Assembly (NCBI RefSeq): GCF_026914185.1
Contig: NC_070564.1
Span: 1,364,001-1,428,000 of the forward strand
From: Puccinia triticina
Lineage: Eukaryota; Basidiomycota; Pucciniomycetes; Pucciniales; Pucciniaceae
Length of the DNA: 64,000 bases
Reading direction: 5' to 3'
Made by a program: the position numbers and the translations under genes. How positions within the stretch are numbered: the stretch's first letter is position 1; the number at the start of each line of letters is the position of its first letter. This document shows, one piece after another, positions 1 to 11,221 of this stretch. A model generated the notes under the pieces. That model made no database searches, was not told the origin of the DNA, and saw only the letters and a list, made by a program, of their open reading frames with translations.

Positions 1-320
1 GGAGCCAAAAATTTGAATGGCTTATATTCTGGATGAGTTCTGGATAATTTATTGGCAATTTATGGTTTATTTCAGGATGATTTACAACTGATTTCCACAG
101 CTGACTTCCAGTCTTTTTCATACCTATCCAATTTTTATTTACCAAAGGCCTCCAGCAGAGTTATGGTAGGGAACTCCCTGGGGAGTGGGAAAATATATCT
201 CTTCCACACTATGTGAATGCTTACACTGTTTCTCTTGACAAAAGTCCACAAAATTGGGTTTTGAATTTGGATATAATCTGAATTTCTTAGTGATTCTACA
301 AAACTGCGGGAGATATTAAT

Positions 321-557
321 TTAGTTGAGAATCAATGAGTTAGAAATGGAAGTGCTTACCTTAGCCAATGTTAGTTTGCAAGAAGAAGTTGTATAACTGT
401 CTCCTTCATCTTCCTTGCTAGCTTGGTCAATGTTGGCTTCACTCAGGGAATTTTTCTCTTCATCATATAGTCCAGGAAAGCTTTGAATCTTGCTATCCAA
501 GTATATTAAAGCCTCAGGTTCATAGAAAAAAAAATCAAGGGTTCCCCCTACCAACAC
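321..557 (-). pseudogene. hAT transposase exon relic
   Basis: Minus-strand open frame whose acidic stretch (DEEKNSLSEANIDQASKEDEGDSY) followed by C-K-L-T-L-A-K parallels an exon of the hAT element at 36.1-36.3 kb (there DEDEGNIYTSAFCKGSLAK). In both copies the coding match ends at a consensus donor (GTAAG here, at 359 on the minus strand), so this is a single exon, not a whole gene. The rest of the transposase is missing: the next base on the upstream side is the TAGCG-rich MITE that starts at 552. No catalytic residues are present. It is best read as a relic cut by a later insertion. Confidence 0.6.
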
Positions 558-1053
558 TGGGTCGCTACGCTAACCATAGCGGTTAGCTTAGCGTAGTGCA
601 GCGCAAATGCGCTATTTTTTAGCGTAGCGTTAGCACAATTGCACGCATATGCGCTAACGCTACGCGCACGCGGTGCGCAGCTATTTTAGCTGATAGCGTA
701 GCGTTAGCGCAGATGCGCGCAATTGCGCTAACGCTACACATGCAGGGCGCAAAGGAGCGCGCGCTACGCTGCGCTACAGCGCCTTTAGCGGGAAAAAAGG
801 GCTTTTTTTCCGCTAAAAGCGCTGTAGCGCAGCGCAGCGTAGCGTAGCGTAGCGACTGTAGCGGCGCGCTAACGCTAACAAAGAATTGGCGCGCTGTTAG
901 CGCCGCTGAAAATTAGCGCAGCGTAGCGGCGCTAACAGCGCGCTAACGCTATGCAAAATAGATGGGCGCTTTTTGCCGCTACGCTAACGCGTAGCACTGA
1001 AATAGTGTAGCGTAGCGTAGCGTAGCGTAGCGTAGCGTAGCGACCCAGTGTTG
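552..1053. mobile_element. TAGCG-repeat MITE with inverted termini
   Basis: A 502-bp block of GC-rich, highly self-complementary sequence built from TAGCG/CGCTA words. Its two ends are inverted copies of CAACACTGGGTCGCTACGC, and it is flanked by a direct repeat CCCCTAC (545-551 and 1054-1060). An 8-bp reading of the duplication needs one mismatch, which would suit a hAT-type integrase. There is no ORF that makes sense; the interior folds into many hairpins such as the GCGC-rich core near 770-840. It interrupts a hAT relic, and a related AT-richer block lies at 41.6-41.9 kb. Family name unknown. Confidence 0.75.
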
Positions 1054-1065
1054 CCCCTACAATAA

Positions 1066-1142
1066 GCACAATTACAAAAAAAAAAATCAAGGGTTTGCCC
1101 TTAATGCACAATTACAAAAAAAAATATCATGGGTTTGCCCTT
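1066..1142. repeat. 39-bp tandem duplication
   Basis: Two tandem units start GCACAATTAC, run through an A tract and end GGGTTTGCCCTT. A similar A-tract plus ATCAAGGGTT occurs left of the MITE at about 525-545, so the MITE may have landed inside a longer run of this repeat. Nothing else is recognised here. Confidence 0.7.
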
Positions 1143-1199
1143 TTATAACTCCCCACGACAAAATTTGAGACTTTTTATCCAAGAATCAAAAATCAACTA

Positions 1200-2602
1200 G
1201 AACCCGCACGCCGCAACCAACCACCTAGCGCAGCAAGCTGACGCACCGTGGCCCAACGCCCATCCCTGTCTAGCAGGGTCAAAAAGCGTTGGGTGGAAGG
1301 CCCCCAGCCCTCAAGCACAAGGGGGGCCCACGAATAATCCCCGCCGGACCGCGCAAATGCAACAGCGGACGGGGGTGAGGCAATTCACCGCTGGAAATAC
1401 AGCTGGATAATCACCTGAGGCAACCTAAACTCAACATAAGCCCCCTATTTATACCTACCGCCGCCAACCATTGCTCGCCTCAAATCCAATCCACTACGAC
1501 TTGACCCCTATACACTCGGCGCCGTCACTCAATCACAACCGTTGGCCCATTGCCCTAACAACCAGCACACTACCCCTGACAACAGCCGCCGCGTAAGCCA
1601 CCTCCTTACATCGTCTCCGACTAATGACTATCAGCTCACAGCAGTGTTCCAGCTCCTCCCCAGTCGACTTGCTGACCAATCTTCACGATGCAACCATAAA
1701 CCCCCAGCCTTCCGTACAGACTTCCGCCGTCAGGGACGGGTCGCCCACAACCCATAATCGTCATCGTTCATCCAACTGCCATACGCTTCATTTGCAGTTG
1801 GAACCCTACCAACCCCGACACAAAATACCGCTCGAATCAACCCGTACCCTTGACACAACGCCCGTCGCCCGGACTTTACAGCATCCAACGCCAAGCCACG
1901 GCTCGTGCGAGCTGCTCTCACCACGCCTTCGCCTTCACCTTTATCCCAACGGGCCCTACGCCTACAGCTTATCACAAGGCGTTAGACCCTGCGCTCGCCG
2001 CGGTGCGTCGCTGAACGCACCTACCCAGTCCAGCCACGAGTTCACACCAATTCAAAACACTCGACATCATCAGCCAAGCCCACGACCAGCCCGCCCGATC
2101 ACGAGGCGTTAGGCCCTGCGCCCCCTGCGGCTCGTTCCCCGACAAACGCAACCAGTCCAGCCAGCAGTTCCAATCAATTCATGAACCATCGACACCAACA
2201 GCCCCGCTTACAACCAGCCCGCATCACTCAGTTGGGCCCCAACAACCTCCTGCACCTCTTGCTCGCCCGGTACTGATTCTGGCCTGACGAACAACCCGCC
2301 CAAATTAATATAAATAATCCCACTCAAGACAATCTAACGATCCCTACCGCATACCTCAACCAATCTTCAGAAGCTCCCACTCAATTCAACGTTCCAAATC
2401 ACCCTACCCCCTCGCCTCTATATTCTTGATATTCAGAATTACCCGGACTTAAAACCTACTGTCAGCTCATCCTCCATCCCCCCGCGACCAAAAAGCACCC
2501 GCGGCCAGACTCGTAGCCGCGACCGTCGCTCGCACCACACAACCCGGCTTACACAAACAAGTCACTCCGACCCGTCAAACCCAGGCTGACTTGCGATCCC
2601 AC
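1200..2602. other. C-rich leader of the Helitron, no gene called
   Basis: C-rich, weakly repetitive sequence containing two near-identical phrases around GCGTTAGRCCCTGCGC (about 1980 and 2106). Open frames at 1542-2112 lack start context, domains or splice continuity and look like composition artefacts. It may hold 5 prime leader and promoter of the first OB-fold gene, but no specific site can be supported. Confidence 0.4.
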
Positions 2603-3880
2603 ATGTCTTCATTACGAGCACCCAACCACCCCGCCACTTTCTCGTCGCACTTCCAACCATTGGCGACCGTGAGTCCAGTCCACTCATCGTGCTCCTGTTG
2701 ACCCTGACACTTATTATCTAACATGTTGCCAACAGTCTACGACCGAATCAGCTCGCGCGAACCAATATGGTTTCGTGAAGACTTCAAGTTACTTCCAATG
2801 CGGTGGCATTGGCGACGACAAGCGTGAAAATTTTCAAGTCGAACTCACCGCGAACACCGCGCTCAATAACGTCCTGGAGGTCGGCTCGATCTATTCGATA
2901 TCTGGAAAAATGATTGCGATGAATGACGGGTCGCCTCCATTGTTGACATACTCCCACGACATTGTCACGCGGGTTGCGAGTACCTCTGACGACTCACCCG
3001 ATTTCGTCAACAAGACGTTTGTTAGTAGCCTTGGCATGATCACTCACCGACAAGAAGTCGTCGCTGAAATGCCAGACGCCTCGGTTTCACTTGAAGTCAC
3101 AGTTGCGCACTCAGACTGGGATGCTGAGGTCAGCTCGCCGAGTACTTGCCTCAACCCAATCAAAATTGCAAACCGACTAACCATTCATGAACTTCAGGCT
3201 CGTTGCATCAAACGCTTTAATATCAAGTACATTGTACCAGGCACAAAAAACATGATCAAAACTCATACTTTATATGTCGTAGGGCGTGAAGTCAATATCC
3301 TCGGCCGTCTCGTCGACTTCGACATGGACTTGGATACTGCCGTAGTTCTTGTAAGTCACCGCTTTTCTCCATCACAACAATTAACTAACATCATATCAGG
3401 TCAAACATGTTAGCGTCACTAACGGCCACCAGATCGGTAAAGTCAATGGGTTCGGCGGCAATAACCCAACACCTGGAACTCTTGTCCCAATGTAAGCATT
3501 TCATTCAATCAGAGAACACAAATAGAGGTTGACACATATTGCCCAGAACCAAATTCAGTCCAAAGAAGGCAGAACCCTTGCCATCAACGTCTGGATCGAA
3601 GTCAGCATCGCAAGCGACTCCGACAAAGACACCCAAGATCACAGCCCGCGGAGCGAACCGGGCAATGAGCAATCAAGAGTCGGGCCTGATCTCAACCATT
3701 AGCAAAGGTAAACAAAAAGCCGCACCTCAGTCCGACGCTGAAGACGACGACGAAGACAAAAGCGAAGACTCTGATGAAAGCGACGGCGACCTCCCCGCAC
3801 CACCTCCACCTAAGTCTAAGCGAGGACGCCCGCGAAAGTTGGTCCTTCAAGAAGCTGCCAAGCGATTAAAAAATCAATGA
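2603..3880 (+). CDS. OB-fold RPA-like protein with C-terminal AT-hook
   Basis: Four exons can be joined in phase: 2603-2668, 2736-3350, 3400-3491, 3547-3880 (introns 67, 49 and 55 nt, all GT..AG). The product is about 368 residues. The start is ATG at 2603, which is in phase through the first intron. Around residues 70-82 the string GSIYSISGKM matches the strand pattern typical of RPA70-like OB folds, and a second OB-like segment follows (VVGREVNILGRLVDF). The C-terminus is Ser/Pro-rich, then very acidic, then KRGRPRK, a classical AT-hook. It therefore looks like a DNA-binding protein acting with the neighbouring RepHel during rolling-circle transposition; that role is inference. Two shorter relatives lie on the opposite strand at 10.4 and 13.3 kb. 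The frame is intact. Confidence 0.7.
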
Positions 3881-4433
3881 GCAAATGGCTGCCGCTCATG
3901 CTGCGATATTGAGGTTTTCCTCGACGGTGCAATTCACAACGCATATTCCCAACACTTTTGTATCTTGTCCCCCACACTTACACATCCCTGACCGAGGGGG
4001 TTTATCATCGGCTTCATACGATTCGAGCCAAAAGTTATTACCTGTGTTAGGGCATTTCACTGCCGCCTCAAGCCATAATCACACTTAGTTTTCATTTTCA
4101 AGTCCGATTGCGCCTTTTCAATCTTGTTTGTATATTCTCTTACTCAATTTGTATTATATGCAGTCTTGAATTTCAATTCATCACTCTTTCCGCACAAATG
4201 AACATCATTGTTGTTCCTAACAAGACTCTGTTGTGAAAGTCTCGATCCAACATTAACCTCAGCCGATTGAGAAACATCTGCAGCACGTACTGCCGGCTCA
4301 GCTCCAAATTATACAGTTCTTGGTAAGGGATCATCTTGTCCAAAAACGTGTACGAGCTAAACAAATTGGATGGGCGGTAGACAGATGTAGTGCTCACATC
4401 ATCGGTCCCGCGAGCCTGTGCTCACTTCACATT

Positions 4434-7400
4434 ATGACTAACAGCCCAGTGTCATCTAACAACAGCCCGGACGGACCCACTCGAAATCCACGCGCCACTG
4501 GCGAAGCCCGGTCATCACGAATCACGATTCCTGCCACGGCGCCAACCAAATCTCCGACCGCGCCGGTTTGCCCGACACAAGTGATTCACAAACTGACCAA
4601 AGCACGTTTAACAGGTCAGTCACGATCGTTTCAAATGTGACTAGCCATTCCCTGCACGATCACAAGTCCTAATGGGAAATGAATACTCACAGTTCAAGCG
4701 ACTCGCACAGAACACTTGCCCAACGACCAAAGCCCATTACGTCAAACTAACCTCGAACTTCGATTGCCCCGGCGACGATCCGAGATTAATCTTAATCGGC
4801 ATCACAAATCTGTCCGTCCTTCGACGTATTTCTAGGTGGTACCCGATTCGACTTCGCACTTGCCATTTGACTTCACTCATACGACCTCATTGTCCGCCTC
4901 GAGTGTGAAGACTTAATCACGCAGTCTGCTATCGACGATTGTTTGAGCGTTCAAACTCCTTAGCCTAAGTGTGATATCTCCTAGAACTTCAACTATTTCA
5001 CTTCGTGGCCAGGCTGAAGATTGATTACTACTTGATCTCAGTCCAATGATCGAAACAAAGGGAAAAGTCATCAATAGCACGTCACCTGGTTGGGAGGCTT
5101 CCCTCCGTAATTGCTCAATGTATAGTGTCCCTCACAACCTTGGACCTTGTAATAGGAAATGCAAAGGATGTTCGGCGCGACATTGGACCGATGAAGCTGC
5201 AATTGTCGACCGAGGAAAGAACCATGTGTTATACACTATGTGTTGTCAAAAGAATAAGGTAACCATTCCTTTTGTCAACAACTCAGCACGCAAGTATCCC
5301 GAATTCCTCCGGAGACTGCTCGTCAAAAAAGATCAAGGTATGTTAGAGTCAACCTCTTCATTGATCCCTGACTTATTATTTTTGGTTTAAAAGACTGTCT
5401 AGATTTTCAATCACTCATACGGATGTACAACAACGCGGTTTCCTTTACGTCATTAGGCGCCAACATAGATCCTTCCGTTCAAGGCCAATACGGTATCAAC
5501 GTCTTCAAGGTGTCAGGAGCTCTCACCCACCTAATTTCGAGTTTGGAGCCGGTGCCTGGCGTCGAGCCAGGTTTCTCCCAAATATATGTCGTCGGAGATC
5601 GAGGTCTAGGTGAAGCTCAACTCAGAGTAGACAAAGCCCGTGGGATGAATGGCGATCGTGGCAACGCTTCAAACATGAATACCGACTTGGTATTTAAAAT
5701 TATGAATTTCCTTTCGATGAACAACCCATATGCGCAAAACTTCCGTTCGGCAAAAGAAGTACTTGAACGGTCTAACGCAAAAACCCTGAAGCTGAAAGGC
5801 GTTCCTACCGCGGGGGCCGACCCGAAACGCTACAACTGTCCGACAGTCGACGAAGTTGCAGCTATCGTGCAAGGAGCTGGTGAAATAGTCCACCCACGTC
5901 AAATTATCCTTCACCGCAAGGATAATACGCTTGAGGCGATTTCAACAAGCCACTCGTCTTACTTCCCCCTCCGGTACCCCTTGCTGTTCCCGTTCGGTGA
6001 ACAGCAATGGGACGATCTCTTTACTACGACAACATCCCGGGGTACGCATCATCCTCAACTGATTATCTTTAACGCCGCTGATAGAATCCACTTTAGTGCC
6101 CAAACGCAAAAAAGTCAGCGCACTCGAATGGTTTTCTTTTATGTTATTTCGACGCAAAAACAAATTTAACCCCATCCTCGCCGGGCGGTCATTGCAGCAA
6201 GAAATTATAGTCGACATGTATATTTCCGTCGAGGGTGGACGTCTGTCTTTCATTATCAATAACCAAAAAAAACTTCGAGTTAGTCAATACAACAAACTAA
6301 TCAGGTCGCTTGAAAATCAATCATCAATTACGGGACGATGTGTGATTTTGCCAGCGACCTTCATTGGTAGCCCGAGAGGTATGAACCAGCTTTACCACGA
6401 TGCCATGGCAATCACCAGGAAGTACGGCCCGCCTTCATTGTTTATCACAATGACAGCGAACCCTAACTGGCCTGAAGTCCGGGCTGAAATCCCGGCATCC
6501 AACAATCCAGTTGATCATTCGACCATTGTCACCCGCGTTTTTTACCTTAAAATGTGTTACCTCTTATTCGTGGTCCTCAAGATGGACCGGCTCGGGCGAG
6601 TGGTTGCATTTGTATTTACTGTCGAATTCCAGAAACGGGGGCTGCCTCATCTCCACTTAATGCTAACACTTCACGAGGATGATCGGCCGACTACACCAGA
6701 ACACATCGATGGGATTGTCTCAGCCGAAATTCCAGACTCAGTTGAATCTCCTGAATTATTTAAAGTAGTCTCAAATTTTATGCTTCACGGCCCATGCCGA
6801 GGAAGGCCTTGCTGGAATGGGAGGGCTTGCAAACTTGGTTATCCTAAACCTTTCAGCGACAGAACTGTTAATGTTGACGGCACTTATCCTGTCTACCTCC
6901 GGCGCAATACGGGGAGGACTATTACCAAACATACCACGACCTTCAACAACGGCCACGTTGTACCGTATTGCCCGTTCTTGAGTCGGGCCTTTAACTGTCA
7001 CGTAAACGTCGAAATACCAGTCAACACATCAGCAATCAAATACCTTTATAAGTATATAACAAAAGGTCATGATCGGCTAACCATGTCAGTTGACGACGGC
7101 GACGAGGTCAAGTCTTTCTTGGAAGGTCGTTACATAAGCGCACCGGAAGGTTAGCAAAAATTGATATACACTTAAGTTCGTGAGCTGACTTGATTTACAG
7201 CGTGTTGGCGATTATTTCAGTTTCCACTCTCTGGCCGCTCGCCTTCCGTCACGCGGTTGAACATACACGACGCGGACGAACAACTGGTTTACTTCACGGG
7301 CAAAGAAGGCGCAGAAGGACAAATCAACAGCGGCAAAGCAAATCAGACAAGCCTCACACAGTGGTTTATCCTGAACACGGAAGATGCGGTTGGTGCTGAT

Positions 7401-9512
7401 GGTCGTCATGCTCGCACACTGCTGTACGAAGAAATCCCAGGTTATTTCTCGTGGTCAAAGTCAAAACGAGAATGGGTTCCTCGCAAAACCAAGGTTGATG
7501 TAGTCGGTCGAATTTTTTCCGTTTCTTATTTAGCTGGAGAAAAATTCTATATGAGAACCCTCTTGCTGCACCGGAAAGCAGTGACTTCACATAAAGATTT
7601 AAGGACGGTTGATGGCCAACTTTGCGATGATTACCGGTCCGCATGCAACGAACTTGGATTACTCGTCAATGATTTCCTTTATGACGAAGCGCTTTCCGAA
7701 GCATCGTCCGTCCGCAGCGGTTATCAATTGACCCGTTATTTTGCTATGATGTGTATTCACGCCCCGCCGTCCGATCCGGTTGTACTATTCAACAAGCATT
7801 ATCTCAATTTTACTGATGACTGTAATCGCATTGACATGAAGAAAAGATTCTCCCGCACTCTAACAGATAACGAGCGTCGCGTCATGGCAATCTTTCGGAT
7901 GAAACAATTGCTTGAAGGCATGGGCGGCGATTTGACATCGGCTGGTTTGAGGTTAAGGAAACGTGAATTTCGGCTCCTCGCAAGAATGAATGCTGAAGCA
8001 ACCAAAAGTGAAGATCGGAGATCAATTAAGTCTCGCTTGAAGGCGGTCAAATCAACGTTCAACCAAAACCAACTAACATTTTACAACAAAGTAAACTTTG
8101 CAATTCGTCGTCAAGGCGGAAAATGTTTCTATCTAGATGGGCCTGGTGGGACCGGCAAGACCTATTTGTTGAACACGATCATCGATCTATGTGTTCTCGA
8201 GGGAAAGAAGGTTTCGGCCGTAGCATCTTCAGGTGTAGCTGCATTGCTGCTCAAGAATGGTCAAACGGCGCATTCCGCCTTCAACATTCCAGTAGATGCG
8301 CCGGAGGGGTCAGAATGCCCCGTTGAAGATGAGACGATCCTGGGTGAATCACTGAAGGCAACAAGAGTTATTATTTGGGACGAGATAGTCACCATTCATA
8401 AGAACTCGATCGAAGCCGTCAATCGAACACTCAAACGTTTGTGTTTATCGGAAGATAATTTTGGTGGCAAAGTCGTTATATTTTCTGGCGATTTCCGGCA
8501 GATCCTACCGGTGGTCAAGTATAACGAGTATCCTCCGTCCTACAACGCGATGATCAAATCATCTTTAATATGGCGCGAGGTCACTCAGCACCGATTAGTA
8601 GAAAACATGCGACTTGCAGACGCCCTAAAAGGCGAAGGCTATGATCAAAATGTCAAATTCTCGAAATCACTACTTGCTTTAGGCGAAGGTACAAATCAAG
8701 ATAAGGACATGAGTGTTGTAGACCTCAAGTCTATCAACGTCAAATCGCATCCAACTCGTGAACAAATGCGCAACGAGCTGATAGACTTCGTCTATCATGA
8801 TATCAAATTAGCCCACGCCGGGGGAATTAACTCTTCCGTCACTTACCTAAATCAGCGCTGCATTTTGGCTCCTCTCAATCGCGATGTCAAAAAACTGAAT
8901 CAAGAAATTCTCTCGAGACTACCAGGACAGTCTTGGATTGTGAAATCGATGGACATCCCCGACCCTGACTGTTTCGGCGCCCTTCCTGAGGAATGCTTGA
9001 ACAAACTTTCGATAGCCGGGCTCCCGGAACACGAAATCGAGTTAAAGATTGGAATGCCTCTTGTCATTATTCGAAACATGGCAATAAAAGAAGGAATATG
9101 TAACGGATCAAGGATAGTAGTCGATGACTTTGGTACAAGCTTTATTGTTGGACGGCTAATGTCGGGGCCCTTCGCCGGAAAGGAAATAACACTTCCTCGA
9201 GTCAAATTGCATAATAAAGGCGATGCCAGGTCCGGATTGTCGTTTTTCAGGTATCAGTTCCCGGTCGCCCCAGCGTATGCAATGTCCGTCAACAAAAGTC
9301 AGGGTCAAACACTCAGTTGAGTGGGAATCTACTTAGAAACAGATGTGTTTTCCCACGGTCAGCTTTACGTCGCGTTGTCCCGAGTGTCGAATGTCGACGA
9401 CCTCCTCGTCGTCAAGCCATCTGTGCGTGAAGGCATCCTGAATGTCGTTCATAGACAAATTTTTTCGGACGTGAGGCCAAGTCAGTTCAATTTTGTTTTT
9501 ACAATGTCCTGA
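4434..9512 (+). pseudogene. Helitron Rep-helicase (RepHel), one in-frame stop
   Basis: Exons supported by phase: 5046-5337, 5403-6041, 6085-7149, 7201-9512, with a likely N-terminal exon 4434-4614. In order: a zinc motif (CNRKCKGCSARHW), the Helitron-like N domain (YNNAVSFTSLGANID), the HUH nuclease motif (RGLPHLHLML) with the tyrosine segment KYLYKYITKGHD, then a Pif1 helicase with Walker A GPGGTGKT, Walker B-like IIWDEIV, FSGDFRQILPVV, and C-terminal FSHGQLYVALSR. It would nick and unwind DNA for rolling-circle transposition. Two defects: a TGA at 9318-9320 where relatives have Arg just before VGIYL (one C to T change in TCGA context), and a join near 6042-6084 that is either a 43-nt intron or a +1 frameshift. 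Upstream exons between 4693 and 5045 are unclear. Confidence 0.85.
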
Positions 9513-10413
9513 CTTGACCACTGAGACGACCATTGAGTTTCAGGTGAAACACTCCCGGGCAGTGACTCGTCACCTCCCACCTACGATCCCACAATCATTG
9601 ACGCCGCGGACGCAATTACGGATGAATGAAGGGTTTTTTTCGGCCGTAAGTATACTTAAGATAGATTGTCTTGATTGGCAAAGTGGAACTGTTGTTGTTT
9701 GATTTGCGTTAATTTCGCCCTCTCGCCGTTGGCGCATGGCCCTTAGACATTAATCTGAGAGTTTTTAGCCGAACGTTTTAATGCCACTCGCAGGCTCTTC
9801 ATCATATTGTTTGTTCTAGAATCGACGTTTCGATGGTATTACACTATCTACTGATTGCTTATATCTCATACAAAACGTAACGTAGCTCGATGTTTGTCCC
9901 CGATGCTATCACATCATGCCGAGGTTACTAAAGGTATATTATCCCGAACCCGTTATCAGACCAAGCCTCCTTCAAGTTGTGAGCTGTGAGGTCAATTTTC
10001 ATAGCATACGAACTGCACCATTATGTATCCATTTATAGTTGGGGTGCAATTTAGCTCGTAATTGTTATCGCGGTGTGCACAATTAGTTACTTGGTCGACT
10101 TGCTTGGCCTTCATTGGCTTGACGTGACTGGGCTTTTCTCAAGATTGGGTTGATGATTGGGACAACGACGAGATAGAAGCGCATGATAATCACGAAATCT
10201 TGGTCTTTATAATTCCTGTTGTTGGGCGGACATTTGTTGAATAGCACAGTTGGGCATTATAAGAGATAACAATATGAACACTGAATGATTAAGAAAGGCA
10301 CCATTGAAATTGCAATTTGAGTATATTTCATCTTGCTGCAACGCCGGCGTAGACTGGCAATTCTATTACAGCCTAACTGCCGCATGGCTTATGACCTAAG
10401 TCGTATCATCTTG
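9513..10413. other. Non-coding interval inside the Helitron
   Basis: About 900 bp between the end of RepHel and the 3 prime end of the minus-strand OB-fold gene. No ORF, RNA gene or repeat is supported. It probably holds the converging 3 prime untranslated regions of the two genes. Confidence 0.4.
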
Positions 10414-11221
10414 TTAGTATACGCTAAGTGTGAGCCCGAATGAATTGACTTCACGAACCTCAACAACAAGAGGCCTCTGTGAGCCGTCACCGCGACTTAA
10501 GTATCCTCGAAATTTTACGATATCGCCAACAGCATATTGGCTCTTTAACTCTTCTGGTACGTCCGCCGTTTTGACAATCACAGTTAGGTTCAACACTGAG
10601 ACAGCATCCTGGAGTGTAAAGTCAGCTCAGTCTCAGTATGTATAAGTCATTAGGTGACTTACTGGGGTCAGGATATTAATATTGAACTCTGAATAAGCGG
10701 GCGCGGAATGATCATCTTTCGAAACAGAAAATACTTCTTGTATAGACCCTCGGCCTTCAACTATCATTCTGTTGAAGAGAAACGGGCAAATAACAGGCAT
10801 GTGGCGTCGGGCCAAAAGCGGGTTAAGCTCGAAGATCTGATTACCACTCTCATCAGCGTTGATGTTTCCCGATATCGTATAGGAATCTCCTGCAGAGAGA
10901 CTATATCCGTATTCGGTCAAATTTGGGGATTTGAGGACCACTGCGATTCTCGAGGTGATAGCCGGATTGTGATTATTCACGCGCATGATTCCTCTAGGGA
11001 CCGTTAAGAGGAGTTTGTAATTGATGAATTGCCCTTCGGTCGTCGTCTCGCGATCCTATTCGGGTCTATCAGTGTTAGATATAGTTTGGAAGTCATCGTG
11101 AATCAGATTGAAGCCTCACAATTCCATAAATTTTCACTGCGCCTTGGAAAATTAGGTTCTCGTCGCCTGCGCTATTGTTGATGCGGAAAAACGTCTCATG
11201 TAGACTTTGATATGAACTCAT
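10414..11221 (-). CDS. OB-fold RPA-like protein, second Helitron copy
   Basis: Three exons join in phase on the minus strand: 11221-11120, 11055-10663, 10608-10414 (introns 64 and 54 nt). The product is about 229 residues, starting MSSYQSLHETFF. It contains GDSYTISGNI, aligned with IYSISGKM of the first OB gene, and a C-terminal OB-like segment VGDIVKFRGYLSRGDGSQRP. There is no acidic tail or AT-hook. Its position inside the Helitron, opposite in strand to RepHel, suggests a single-strand-binding helper for the element; this is inference. The reading frame is intact and splice sites are consensus, which argues that it is or was recently functional. Confidence 0.6.

Noticed and set aside
1542..2112. 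Two overlapping plus-strand ORFs upstream of the first OB-fold gene
   Set aside because: C-rich composition, no splice link to the ATG at 2603, no motif.
6042..6084. Calling a definite frameshift in RepHel
   Set aside because: A 43-nt GT..AG intron restores phase equally well, so the defect cannot be asserted from sequence alone.
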